Source of the DNA: Ophioderma brevispina | Lineage: Eukaryota; Echinodermata; Ophiuroidea; Amphilepidida; Ophiodermatidae | Assembly (NCBI GenBank): GCA_023653785.1 | Contig: JAMKCH010056889.1 | Location: 1 to 64,000, forward strand | Reading direction: 5' to 3' | Length of the DNA stretch: 64,000 bases | Shown here: positions 13,906 to 25,000 of the stretch, in pieces | How the letters are laid out: every line of letters begins with the position of its first letter | How positions within the stretch are numbered: the first letter of the stretch is position 1 | Notes under the pieces: generated by a model | Database searches by the model: none | What the model was told of the DNA's origin: nothing | The model's input: the letters and a program-made list of their open reading frames with translations, nothing else | Program-made: the position numbers and the translations under genes

Positions 13906-14350
13906 GACTACCTCCTGTACCTCATTCCACCGCTGTGACTACCAGTGGGATACTGTGCAAAAGTAAGGTCGCGGCGGGTAGCTATCGAGAGCGGCAGGTG
14001 TATTCCCTCTCAGAAGTGAGAGGGGGATACACTAGCGACCGATACCTACCCTCCGCGACCTTAGACCCTCCCACAATGTTTTTCCACCAACAAGAAGGTC
14101 TCGGGAAGGTTGTTGTTGACACAATTTGGAGAAGAAGAAAAGAAGAAACAATTTGGGATAAAGACGATTCCCCCGACAGGCGGTGAAGTTGCCCGAAAAG
14201 TAGTGTGCGTTATCGGGGGACTATTTTCGCGATAGCAAAATTTTAAATGTGGTATAGAGGTTTCTGGTCGGCCCAAATGAGACATTGTGCAAAAGTAAGG
14301 TCGCGGAGGGCAGGTATCGATCGCTAGTGTATCCCCCTCTCACTTCGTTC
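13872..14350. repeat. DIRS terminal / internal complementary repeat cluster
   Basis: One arm of about 48 bp (core AAGGTCGCGGNGGG...CTCTCA) occurs at 13966-14013. It recurs in inverse orientation at 14014-14063 and again in the first orientation at 14296-14346. A diverged relative lies at about 13875-13925 (GGGGATATGCTAGCGAT). The first two arms abut and form a near-perfect hairpin. The word TGTGCAAAAGTAAGGTCGCGG precedes both same-orientation copies (13957 and 14286). Such self-complementary blocks at the 3' side fit the circular-junction replication model of DIRS elements. Confidence 0.75.
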
Positions 14351-14560
14351 TCACTACTTTTCAAACAAGGTTACTGCTTATAACTAAAAGATGAAAAGCC
14401 GAACGCACGCAATGTATTATGCAAATTAAATCCCTATAAAGGCGCACGCCTCCAGACCAATTACAAATTTTGTGACGCTTGTTAAGAACTTATATGTGCT
14501 TCCGGGTTGGTGCACATCACACGCATACCCCAATTTTGCCTGATAAATTCTAACAGCGAT

Positions 14561-14930
14561 TAAAGTTAATAAATCCAAAGTTTATATCCGGTTTTTGTCC
14601 CCGCAAACGAGGGTGGACGGATTCACCTCACACTCCCTTACTCCCTCCTTCCTGGCATTACACCCACCAGCAGTCATTGCCCCATGGGTGTTCCCCCAGT
14701 TAATTTGACAAAACCTGCTATGTGGGTAATAGTGCATGCAAGAAACACCCATGCATGCACTGCATCATCCCTATTTGCACATACAATGTATACTAATCTT
14801 TAATACTTTTCTTTTGCTCCAATAAATCCTCACACAGCAGTAGGCCTATTGCTGAGTGTGAGGTGTATCCAGCCACCCCGTTAGCGGGGACAAAACCGGA
14901 TATAAAACTTTGCTTTAACTAACTTTAACT
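14561..14930. mobile_element. MITE-like element with ~70-bp terminal inverted repeats
   Basis: The left end contains AAAGTTTATATCCGGTTTTT and the right end, reverse-complemented, AAAGTTTTATATCCGGTTTT. The match continues through GTCCCCGC to CACCTCACACTC. The total length is about 370 bp and there is no coding capacity. This is a typical non-autonomous DNA transposon layout, but I cannot name the superfamily. Confidence 0.75.
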
Positions 14931-16420
14931 AACTAATGAGCTAATTTGCATATTTGCTCCCCACCAAGTAGACTACTCTGTAGTCCAATTGTTGTTGTTG
15001 TTTTTTTTTCTTACTTTTTTTCCAATTGTGTGTGTGTGTGTTTTCCCCAGTAGGACTATCGCAAAGAGAAATGATAAAAAATAGCCGTGGAAATCCCCAA
15101 TGCCCAAATCGAGCAGATCGTGTCCTACCCTCCCCCTGACTTTATCATGCAGGTCAATTGAGGGCGCGATAACTACTCCCCGTTAATTTCCATACGGGCG
15201 CTACCTGGGCAATTTTTTTCCGAGGGGAGTGGTCACTGAACTTTCGCGGTCAAACCTTAGCGGGATCATAAAGGGAGCCATCTATTGAATGATTAATATT
15301 TCACATAAAAGCCGGTATGTGTAAACAGTGCCCTCTCTACATGAAGGTCCCTGAGCGTATCTTTTTGTGGTATAATGCCATTGTCATAAGGGATCTAGGC
15401 GTGAATTGCGTCACGATATTAGAAATAGAAGAAAATGACAATAATAATAATAGATAATGATGATAATAATGGGTTAAATAAGATGGGACAGCACACAAAA
15501 ATAAATTTAAAAAAATGCAAAAATCGACTATGGCATAGTCTACCCACCAAGGGGATCTTGCAAGTTTTAACGTGCAGTATTTGGCCATATGAAACGGGTA
15601 TCTGGGTATGTTGTAGACTTTAGATTGCAAAAGGCATTACACCCAACAGCAGTCATTGCCCCGGGGGATGTACTTTCTGCCACTCATCAGGCCTTCATCG
15701 GCGTTCCCAGAAAATAATCAGGGCTGCAGAAAAAATCAAGATAGCCCAAAAAATCCAAACCCATAACTATTCTTTGGAATCAGAGAATATTGAGGCAGAT
15801 TTTTTTAAAATCTCTATGATTTTTTTGTTGATTACGTGGAGAATAAGTGCAATGTCAGTAGGGACTTTGTGATACATGTTCACGATGGGAACCTATTTTA
15901 CTAAATTTTCACAGAAAATTTTTACCATTAGGACCTTAGTTCCCAGAAAGGATTTTATTTTTCTCTGGTTTGCCACTCGACATTTACTAATTGGTAATTT
16001 ATTGATAATGCTGTAAATGATTTCATTGCCAGCATTTCACTTCAGATCTGGGTCGATATCATTCAAATTATTGGAGAAATAATGAAAAAAATGTGAAATG
16101 AATTGCCAGCATCTGATTAATATCTGGGTCTATATCAATCACATATGGAGGAAATAAATGAATAAAAGTACTAGAGGAATTATTGTAAGAGGAAAATAAC
16201 ATCAAGATTCAATTTAGTCAATGAAAAACAACAACAAAATGCACACTTAATAATAAGAATACACAACAAGAATGAAATAATAACTATAATACAGTTGCAT
16301 CTTACAATTTAAACAAGCGGTTCTCGGAAACCACACGTGTAGCCTGGTTGCGCGGATCACTGAGTTATGATGAAGTTTGAAAAAGTGATTAGAGGAGAAA
16401 ATGCACTGAGAGAAGTGTTA
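14931..16420. other. Non-coding AT-rich stretch
   Basis: No exon or structured element is recognised apart from a short GT run (about 15030). There are also dispersed-repeat segments shared with other sites: about 15090-15135 matches 846-897, and about 15633-15665 matches 14655-14690 (GGCATTACACCCA.CAGCAG). Confidence 0.55.
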
Positions 16421-16421
16421 C

Positions 16422-16920
16422 AAAGGTCAAAGGGGTTCACAAAGGTCACATGAGTTCACCAAGGGTCACATGAGGTCACCCCACCTGCCCCACCCCCCAC
16501 CCACACCCCACCCTTCCCCGTATGCCACCCCCCCCTCTTTGACACCCCACCCCTACCCTCCCCCGGCACACAGATTTGTGAATGGGCAAAGGTGACATGA
16601 GGTCCAGGTCACATAAGGGTCAGCAAGGTCATCAGGTCACATGAGTACCCAAGGGTCACATGAAGTCACCAGTGTCGTATGATGTCACCCCGCCTCCCCG
16701 ACGAACCCCACCCTTCCCAATGCACCCTACCCAACACACCAACCCCAACACAACACACCGACCCCACCCAGATGAACACCACCTCGACCCCTCCAGACGC
16801 ACCGCACCCCCTCCCCAACGCCAAAAAAACCCCATCCCGCAACAAACACCCCCCACCCTTCCAACTCCCCAACACCCCATCTTTCCCCCTCCCCATAAAA
16901 ACCCACCTTCCCCCTTCCAT
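16422..16920. repeat. GGTCACATGAGGTCACC tandem repeats and C-rich block
   Basis: Irregular tandem copies of (A)GGTCACATGAGGTCACC occur at about 16422-16480 and again at about 16585-16690. Each run is followed by a strongly C-rich, G-poor stretch (16480-16565 and 16685-16915). The pattern looks like one composite unit duplicated once. Proline-rich reading frames here are a by-product of the C-rich composition. Confidence 0.6.
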
Positions 16921-17375
16921 ATGATTCACAAAGATGTATGTTACTAGTAGGTTTGCAGTAGCAAAAGGAATTTCGCGTATCCGATGTACGCCATTTTAGC
17001 GATTCAGCAGCGCAATACGCTATTTACATTAGCTCATTTGCATACCAAAGCGCATGTATCGGAAAGTTCAAATGGCAAGAAGATGCGCACCTAATTGAGT
17101 TTTCGGGCAGCGAAGAATTTGCATATCCGATACGTTTCAAAAAATATAGCGATTACGATGTGATTTTTGCATATTAATCAGGCTCATTTGCATATGTAAT
17201 TTGTCAGAAAATATGCCCAAACATATAATCAGTGGTCAAGAACTCTTAACCCGCTTCTTTCCCCAAGTTACCTCATTATAAGACGTACGAACCTCCAGAT
17301 AACTTGCACACAATATTGAGGGGAGGAAGGGGAAAGGATTATCATTTTGACCGGCCACAATAAGCAATTAATATT
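16921..17375. other. Non-coding AT-rich stretch
   Basis: No gene or clear repeat boundary is seen. Several ATTTGCATA words (about 17036, 17120 and 17189) suggest a low-copy internal repetition. Confidence 0.5.
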
Positions 17376-17377
17376 CA

Positions 17378-18075
17378 TGGAACCTATGCCAAATAATGCA
17401 GCCCAAAAGCCCGCACCCCATCATATTTTCCTTGGGGCACCACCCCAGACACACTCACTATCACCCTACAAGTGTGTGAAGTAAATCGGGATATTAGTGT
17501 TTTAGCCAGCAGAGCATTTCCCAAAAGGTTAACCGAAATGTTAAAAATATGCAAAAATAAGCTAATTAATATTATGAATATGCAACTAAGCAGCCAAAAC
17601 TACACATAATATGCGGCACCCACTCATCAATCCTATCAAGGTTGAAGTAAATAGGGGATAGCGGTAGCCTACAGGCATTTTTTTAAAAATGTTAACCGAA
17701 ACTGTCTGAAACAAAATGCAAATAGAAGCTAAATTAATATTCCACACCCTGATTCACCCCCCCCCCCCTGACCCGCCTCCAAATAATGCAGCCAAAACGT
17801 ACCACACAATATTGCGGCACATCACTCTATCATCTATCCATATATTGAAGTAAATCGGGGATAGGGTTTAGCCTGCAGACATTTTTAAACAACGCAGACC
17901 CCCCGAATGTCTGAAAAATAGGCAACCCACCCACGCATACCCCCCCACTTACCAATTCATGAATATGCAAGTAATGCAGCCAAAACCTACACTTAATATT
18001 GCGGCACCTCACTCATCATCCTATCAAAGTTTGAAGTAATCGGGGATAGCGTTTTTTAGCCTGCAGAGCATTTTA
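17378..18075. repeat. Tandem repeat, ~190-bp unit, about four copies
   Basis: Each unit contains, in order, AATGCAGCCAAAAC, an ATATTGCGGCAC word, CTCATCATCCTATCAA, TTGAAGTAAATCGGGGATA, and TTTTAGCCTGCAGAGCATTT. Copies begin near 17391, 17590, 17775 and 17963. They differ by substitutions and C-run length, and one intervening segment carries an extra C-rich insertion. No protein is encoded. It is best described as a short satellite-like array. Confidence 0.75.
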
Positions 18076-18654
18076 ACAGGTTTTACCTCGAGTCCTACGG
18101 GCGGACATACGGACACACAAATTTGGACTCGTCATGTGCCTCCATGAACACTTGTTCAGGCGACACAAAAATGACAGATGCTTAATACTTTGGAAATTCT
18201 TGAAACCGTAAGGAGAAATCATCAACCTCAAAATGGGGTGGGACGAGGGTTTTTTTCTAAATAGCTCCATAAGAAAAAAGGATTTGTGCCCGGGCTGGTA
18301 GTGCCTTATGATCATGGTGTCTGAAAGTGTTTGTAATAATAGAGGTATTTTGTTGCAAAAAAAGGATTTTTTTTTCCGTTGTTTATACAGTTATTGGGTG
18401 TTTTTGTAATTGTGTTTGTTAGCATTTGTAATTAATTTTTCAAAGAATATATCTGCTCCTGGTTTTCTTGAAAATATAGGACCCCGGAACTGCTTTTAAA
18501 GGGAAAATTGAGCCCCCCCCCCACAAAATTATTAGGGGTGCCCCACTCACTTCTAAGCTTATGTTTCTCATCAATTTAAAAGGGTAACCTTCTGACCAGG
18601 ACTGATTTTCATGAATGGTTAACCAACCCTCAAATAAGAAAAAGAGGGCAGCGC

Positions 18655-18810
18655 GTCAGCTGATTAAGAATTTGTTGGACAGAATCAAACACATATGGGC
18701 GTGGACTGTGTGAGCCAGGAGGAACTTCGCACCTCGTTTCGCGAAACGTAATTGGTCGAAGAATGGCCGAGCTTCCACGTAGCTTGTTGCGCCAAGTTGC
18801 GCTTACATGA
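18655..18810. repeat. Dispersed repeat of ~150 bp (copy 1)
   Basis: The segment contains TTGGACAGAATCAAACACA, GAGCCAGGAGGAAC and a further block before TAGCTTGTTG. The same order of blocks occurs at 50810-50945. There are no terminal inverted repeats, and no internal promoter boxes are obvious. It may be a fragment of a SINE or larger element. Confidence 0.55.
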
Positions 18811-18857
18811 GTTAATGCGTATCTCCCCTGTCCCTGTAAGATTTATTCCCACTGTAG

Positions 18858-19179
18858 TTAAAGGTCCCGGGAAAAAAAGCCCTGGGAAATGACGATGATA
18901 AACCTACTCAAAAGCTTTACGGGACATTCCATTCAATAAACACGGGCCAGAAAAAAAAGAATACACTACAAAGTGACATCATTAGTGAAACTAATTGATT
19001 TTCAGTCAGTGTCCTGAATAGCTTCACACCAGTCGCCTGGAATTTTCTATTGTACTCTTGAAAAATCATTAATTTCACTAATGTATGTCATCACCAACCT
19101 AAAATGATATGCTTTCTAGTCCCTCCGTGTGGACTTGACCACAAATCCCATCAATTCTATTTGCTTCCTGGGACCTTAA
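18858..19179. mobile_element. TTAA-bounded MITE
   Basis: The ends read TTAAAGGTCCCGGGAA and, on the opposite strand, TTTAAGGTCCCAGGAA, giving a 322-bp element. An internal inverted pair (ACATCATTAGTGAAACTAAT and its partner near 19065-19095) lies inside. There is no coding capacity. It begins with the same TTAAAGG word as other families in this window. Confidence 0.7.
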
Positions 19180-20495
19180 AGAGACATGAGATTTCCAGAA
19201 AGAAGAAGACGCACCCAATTTTTTCGAACCGGGTCTTTTGCATATTGGAATGCTTTCCAATGATTAGATCACACCTGACGTGAATAAGCCGAATTCGCCG
19301 TTTTCTTTTATGTATCTATGATATGATTTAAGACGTTCTGTCGTGCACGACAGAAAGTCAAAAAGCACGGTGTTCTTTATGGGGACGCTTACGATAGCAG
19401 GCAAGTTCACAACAAGGTTTTGCCGTTGTCTTTTGTAATTGTTTATCCAATAAACTCGGAACGTTCTTGGTAGGTGGTCAAATCGAATCTAGCTGCTGCA
19501 ATTTGTGAGAAATTCGTATCCTAAAACACTATCAGTCACTGTAAGTGAGTTTCAGGTTGTGGGTGTGCAATCATAAAAATTACATTTTTTCACCTTCTCT
19601 TTCCTCCTTACTTCTCTCTCCTTCTCTCTTCTCCGATTTTTGGCTTCTTTTTACGGTGATTGAAACTGACTTTTCTGGTAGCAGTCTGGGGAAATGTTAC
19701 CCATGGCTTTGCCTGTTAAAAAGTTGCTAATTAAATATGGGTTATATTAGTTTGACCATTGAACTGGTCCGAGCCTTTAATCCTGAAAAGAATGACTATA
19801 GATGGCGTCAAGGACAAACTATACTTTTTTAAATCTTTGTGAGAAACCACACCCCAACTCGAATAAGTTGGTGCAAAAAAGCTTTCAAACAAGTAGATAT
19901 GTTGAATTTTGGGACTCCTGTGCAAATCTTGGCCCACCATTTTTTACACATTCCCTTTGTTGTTTTCAAGCCCTCAGACTTTTGATACATTTGTTAAGGC
20001 ACATTCAGTTGATTCTGAAATCAGGGAAAATTGAAAAAAATCTATAAAACATCTGATTTTGCATGCTTTTAACAGTTTAGGTTTATCCTAACATACCTTA
20101 GAAGTAGTAAGAGCAAAAGCAACCTACGGATATCTTTATTATGTCCGTATGGACATTAATTTACAGACGAATTGATGGAGATTGACATATCTTTGAACTT
20201 TACTCGCTTTCTTCCTTTTCTGTCATTTGTCAGTTTTGAAAAAAAGAACTTCAGAGAATCTACAGACGTATCCTTCACATTAAAGATATTCCGCAAATTT
20301 GCAAAAGATTTTAGCCTCTTTTGGGTGGATGGATTTGCTGATAGTGTCTTAATATCTGTGGACAATTTTCAAATAACAAATTCGTTCTTGCTTTAGAACT
20401 ATTTATCATAGTCAGTTACCAAAATTAATATAACTAATTCACATAGAGACTTATTCAATCCAATATTATTACATACATGACTTTTCTCACCACAG
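19180..20495 (+). other. Upstream region of the zinc-finger gene
   Basis: No coding exon is recognised. A good donor-like GTAAGTGAG lies at 19541, and a strong acceptor (CTTTTCTCACCACAG) ends at 20495. A non-coding first exon ending at 19540 and an intron of about 955 bp are therefore possible, but neither is demonstrated. No TATA box is convincing in this AT-rich context. Confidence 0.35.
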
Positions 20496-20545
20496 ATAAA
20501 TGCAAAGGCATTGCAAAATTTGATTATCTTCAAAGCCTTTAACAA

Positions 20546-22923
20546 GATGGAAGAAGACAATGGAGCTAACAATATACAAGTTAAAAGGCTACTTCTTTAT
20601 GTGTGCAAAGATAAAGATCTTCAAAATAATCTGAAGGCTAAGAATGACAAGAAAATTTCCAAGAAATTCGAAATCGTGGTTACTACCAAGTTGGACGACA
20701 AAGCAGAAGGTACCCCAACATGCACGATCCGCAACAACTCGGTCAAATCTCCCGTATCGTTGCATCTTTTGCAACAACCCAAGGTACTTCCATGACTTTG
20801 ACTCCTACAAGAGACATCGCAGAAGACATTCCAAACATGATCAAAATCCTGCTAGAAGAGTATACCTCAGCTTGAACTCAGTGCAGAATGTTATGCAGAG
20901 CTCGTCAACAGAACATGTAAACCCTGATCTTCAAACGGTGGGGTTTTTCTTGTACATTATGTAATAAAGCATTTTCAGATATAAGAACCTTGCTTGTGCA
21001 TAATAGGAAAGAACATCCTGGGTTGAGAGCTTTCAAATGCAATCGGTGCAGTGCCGCCTTTTACACGCGAGAAAAGCTGCAAGTTCATACGAATAAAAAG
21101 CATAAGGAGTTGAAGGGATTCACTTGTAAGCAATGCAAGAGACGTTTTACAACCAAAACTCACTTAACACGGCACGAGCAGCAACATCAAAGTAAGCGGT
21201 TCAAGTGCTCTGCATGCCCGAAACGTTTCTCATTCTTTAACAAACTTAAATTACACGAGAGAGAAGATCATCCAAAACTGCGTAAAAAGATTCGGCGCAA
21301 GACGTTTCCATGCAGGTCATGCAAGAAATCTTTCTCGGACCTTAGAAGTATGCTCCAGCACAGGAGAAAAGATCACCCCAGAGTCAAATCTTGCAGATGT
21401 AACCACTGTAATGCACGATTTACTACTAGGCATCAGTTACAATATCATAAAGTCAAGCTTCATTATAAAAAAATTAACAGGAAGTGCACCGAGTGCAATT
21501 TGATTGCAAGATCCAAGTCCGCTTTAAGAAGGCATGAGGAGGAAGGACATGGGAAGCTTAAAAAGTTTAAGTGTCACCATTGCCCTAAAAGTTTCTCCTT
21601 GAAGAAATTGTTACTTGGACATGCAGAGAGAGAACATCCAGGGTCAGGCATATTTGAATGCAATTACTGTAATGACTTATTTCCAACTAAAGGAAGATTA
21701 ATATCTCATAAGGACAGATTTCACGATGGTCCCTTCACGTGCAAATACTGTCAAGAGCAGATTTCAACAAGGAAATGTTTATATCGGCATCTGCAACAGC
21801 ACAGGAGTGGAAAGGCGTACAAGTGCAGAGAATGTTCAGAAGTTTTCTCTATGGCCCACCACTTGAGATGTCACGAAAGAGAGCAGCATGAAAACTTGAG
21901 ACCGTACAAGTGCTCTCAGTGCAAAGCTTCGTTTAAAGAAAACAACCACCTCCGTAAACACCTACAAGGTGTACATCAGATGAACTCGGCCATTAAAGAA
22001 AAAGAACATTGTTTGCAAAAGGTGCTTAAATGCAACCATTGTGATATGTCCTTTAATCACACGAGGAGTTTAAAACGTCACATAAACACCCTTCACAAAA
22101 GTGCAATGACCTTGAGTGCAAGATATGCAAGACACGTTTGGCTAATAGAAAGAATTTGCTTCGACATGAGAGGCAACATACCACATACAAACAATACAAG
22201 TGCCGGCACTGTTCCAAGACTTTCTCGCAGAAGGCTTACTTTGCTGCACACGAGAAGCTACATAAGACAGGAGAAAAACCTTACAAATGTTCTGTTTGCA
22301 GTTCGTCTTTTATTTTACATACTCAATTGACCCAGCACAAAAAAATCCATAGATCCAGCAGATCATTTCAGTGCGACAAGTGCCAAGCTGCTTTTCCAAC
22401 AAATGCACGATTAAACCGACACAAGTTGTCACACGTTAATCACAAAAGATTTCAGTGTGAACATTGTCAGAAAGCTTTCTCCAATCTTAAGTATTTTGAA
22501 GCCCACAAAAAGCTGCACACAACAAGAGAACGAGAATCTTCCACAACTAGTCCAATCCGTGAAAAACGAAGAAACACATCCCAGCACAAATGTCAGTATT
22601 GTAAGAAATGTTTTTCTAACAAGCAGTATTTGGAAGCTCATGAAACCTCGCACTCGGGAGAGAGACCCTTTAAATGCAAACAATGTGACCGCTCGTATAT
22701 AGTGCGTGGCCACCTGGCAGCCCATGAGAAGGTACACGTAAATAATGCGGAACAATTTCAGTGTGATAAGTGTGGGAAATCTTTCCCAACAAATGCAAGG
22801 TTGAACAGACATGCTCAGATACATCTTGATTCCAAACCATTCATTTGCCAGTATTGTGGAAAAGGTTTTGCAGCTCGGAAGACGGTAGCTAACCATGAGA
22901 AAAAACACTTAAAAAATAAGTAA
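20546..22923 (+). CDS. C2H2 zinc-finger protein, ~23 fingers, with frameshifts
   Basis: This is a probable sequence-specific nuclear DNA-binding protein. The ATG at 20546 sits in a good context (AACAAGATGG), about 50 bp after a splice acceptor ending at 20495, and is followed by an acidic/lysine-rich N-terminal segment. The first finger-like unit reads YRCIFCNN...KRHRRRH. From about 20938 to the TAA at 22921-22923 there are 22 C-x2-C...H-x3-5-H fingers in a row. Early fingers often use H-x4-H spacing with EH or KH endings and atypical linkers. TGEKPYKC appears only once, near 22270. Three frame changes are needed: one between about 20700 and 20745, one near 20935, and one near 22107 (ACCTTGAG for an expected ACCCTTGAG). 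The finger sequence is otherwise uninterrupted, so these are probably base-calling indels. No KRAB, BTB, SCAN or ZAD domain is visible. The DNA target is unknown. Confidence 0.88.
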
Positions 22924-22962
22924 AGAAGTTTTGAAATCAAGAAGCGAGTGAAAGTGGTAGTT

Positions 22963-23200
22963 TCTGGTAAGAGAAGATTTCAGTAGCTTCCCACAATGCA
23001 TTGCTTCCAATGGAGGTTTTTGTACAGCTACTGATGTGAATTGTTAGAGATGAAAAACAGGGTAAATTGACAGTAATGATCACCAAACATGCATTTGAAG
23101 AATTGTTTTCGTCCTTAAACGATCCATGACAAACTGTACAACATTTCCACTGGAAGCAATGCATTGTGGGAAGCTTCTGATATCTTCTCTGGTTTTGTCA
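22963..23200. repeat. Foldback element just downstream of the zinc-finger stop
   Basis: Inverted arms of about 55 bp share AGCTTCCCACAATGCATTGC. The left arm lies at about 22963-23020 and the right at about 23138-23200. It starts only some 40 bp after the stop codon, so it probably lies in the 3' UTR and would fold in the transcript. Confidence 0.65.
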
Positions 23201-23273
23201 CCATGTTTGATTGTCATCTATGGGAGCAGTTTTGGTGTAACACTGATTTTTGCACCAAACACATGGTCACCTT

Positions 23274-23572
23274 CAATATTCGTGGCGGTGCCAGACCTTT
23301 TTTCTGGGGGGGGGGGCAAAGTGACATCTTGGGGGCCAAACAGTGAAAAACTGGGGGGGCAAAATATGAAAATTTGGAAATTTTCCACCAATTTTGGCCC
23401 AAAATCGCTGTGATTTTGCCCCAATACACGAATATTTTGACCCAAATCCTTCCATTTTTCTTTCGACCAGGAGGGGGCAAACTGGGGGGGGGGGCATTTT
23501 TTTTTAAAAAACTTAAGGGAAAAATGCCCCCCATGCCCCCCCCCCCCCCCCCGCGGCGCCACCAATGTCAAT
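23274..23572. mobile_element. Foldback element with G-run / C-run arms
   Basis: The left end reads ATATTCGTGGCGGTGCC and the right end, reverse-complemented, ATTGACATTGGTGGCGCC. Long G runs lie on the left and C runs on the right. The interior has words such as GGGGGGCAAA and no coding sense. Similar G/C-run fragments lie at about 2205-2405 and 29100-29225. Confidence 0.6.
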
Positions 23573-24007
23573 ATTGTTGCATAGCTAATAACCACAGTTA
23601 GAGATTATAATCATGATTTTAAGCATTTGTGTACATGAAGAGGAATGACACTGGCACCATTTCAATTACATCAACCACACTTATGCAAAGGATATTTGAT
23701 CTTGGACCATTTTTTTGTTGTACTATTTTGACCCGAACTTGGCTCATCGACGGACTTAAAATCATGGTTTTTTTCCTCTTCTCCAAACTCTGTGAGCCAA
23801 TTTCTCAATTTGATAGCGCCAATTTTGGGGCCATACGACCTGTAATCAGTAGCAATACTGGCTCTGAATGATGGATGATATTGGAGGTAGCAAAAAATCT
23901 GGAACTACACCAAAATAGTCCAAGATGGCAGAAGTTCCACAGTGCTACAGGGAGCAATGTGCACAGCCTTGCCAAGCAAGTTAAGGGGCAATTACAAATT
24001 CAATCAT

Positions 24008-24061
24008 ATAAACCCCCCCCCCCACCACCCCCCCCCCCCCCCCCCCCCCCCCCCCCACCCC

Positions 24062-24094
<33 letters not shown>

Positions 24095-24107
24095 ACCCCC
24101 CCCCCGC
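24008..24107. repeat. Near-pure poly-C tract (~100 bp)
   Basis: The tract consists almost entirely of C, broken by a handful of A, T and G residues. The complementary strand is therefore an extreme G tract capable of quadruplex formation. The exact length in an assembly is unreliable for such a homopolymer. Confidence 0.85.
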
Positions 24108-24138
24108 CGTTGTTGCAAATTCAGGGAAAAACCAGGGT

Positions 24139-24481
24139 TTTAAGGTGCCTGTTCCGATTTATGTGTATTGGTTCTATATTGATTGAGAGCCTGGCACTTG
24201 CACATACAACACATCAAGTACCGTGGGAAACAAACTTGCAGTTTTTGATGGTCGATGCAATAATGCATGTTGTTGCAGAGCCCTAGTCAATACTGTGCTA
24301 ATATTGATGGTAACACACTAAAACGGCAGTTCAGTTTGTTGTTTATATCTTGGAATGAAATGGATTGAGTCTCAAATTAAGGACGACAATGAGAAAATAC
24401 GGCCTCTCATCTGATATAAATATCCTACTACTTCCGGGTAAATCGGGGGGTCCCAAAGACGATCGGAACACGCAAATTTAA
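24139..24481 (-). mobile_element. TTAA-bounded MITE, family D (copy 1)
   Basis: This is the reverse-orientation copy of the family also found at 37444-37782 and 62871-63150. The end reads TTAAGGTGCCTGTTCCGAT, and on the other side ATCGGAACACGCAAATTTAA. The interior words TTTGTTTCCCACGGTA, GCAATAATGCATG and AATCCATTTCATTCC (read in family orientation) are shared with the other copies. It has no coding capacity. Confidence 0.8.
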
Positions 24482-24700
24482 GAAATAAATTGTGCAAAAA
24501 TTAGGGTGTTTTTAACTAAATGTATATGAGAAAATTTGTAATTATTTTGCCCCTCCTATGATTTACTCTGGTGCCGCCCGGTCACCAAAATATTTTAATT
24601 CAAAATTTCATTTGAATCCGATGTGCCATTTTACTTTGAGTAGTTAATTGTGTGTTACAATTTCCCACACAAACTTATTTTAATGTACAAACATATTTAG

Positions 24701-25000
24701 CCCTAGCCAGGGGTGTTTTGAATCAATCCTACGATGCATGCAACTTGCTTATACTGTACTGTACCTAAACACATGTCAGTAATGAGAGGATAAAAAGTGT
24801 TCAAAAAAGTTTAAGACCCACGCTACTAAAAAATCCCTAAGTACTAATGCTTTTGTGGGCTAAAATGAGCGTTAAAGTCTGGGTGTTTTTTTATGTGTTA
24901 AAATAGGATTTTTATGGAATCACATGACACCATGATGTGAAATTGTCCCAAAAACTGTGCATGTGGGATTGGACTTTAAAACACCCTCTGGCCCTAGCCT
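24701..25000. mobile_element. MITE, family E (copy 1)
   Basis: The ends read CCAGGGGTGTTTTGAATCAA and, inverted, CCAGAGGGTGTTTTAAAGTC. The interior includes AAAAAGTGTTCAAAAAAGTT, shared in inverse orientation with the copy at 31921-32220. The length is about 300 bp and it is non-coding. Confidence 0.75.

Larger units (their letters stand above)
7950..14350 (+). mobile_element. DIRS-like tyrosine-recombinase retrotransposon, decayed
   Basis: This island is much richer in G and C than its AT-rich flanks. On the + strand, in fragments spread over three frames, it encodes the DIRS order: a gag-like ORF1 region, reverse transcriptase, an RNase H/linker region and a tyrosine recombinase. A cluster of mutually complementary repeats follows at 13.87-14.35 kb, as expected for the terminal and internal complementary regions of DIRS elements. 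Many frameshifts and in-frame stops break every domain, so the copy is almost certainly non-autonomous today. The left terminal repeat was not identified, so the left boundary is approximate; it is placed where GC content rises. The Gypsy, Copia and LINE groups are unlikely because no integrase or endonuclease signature was seen and the recombinase-like region is present. Confidence 0.87.

Noticed and set aside
23875..24286. Polyproline frame
   Set aside because: Produced by translating the poly-C tract; no coding signal on either side. The proline-rich frames at 16660-16947 are rejected for the same reason.
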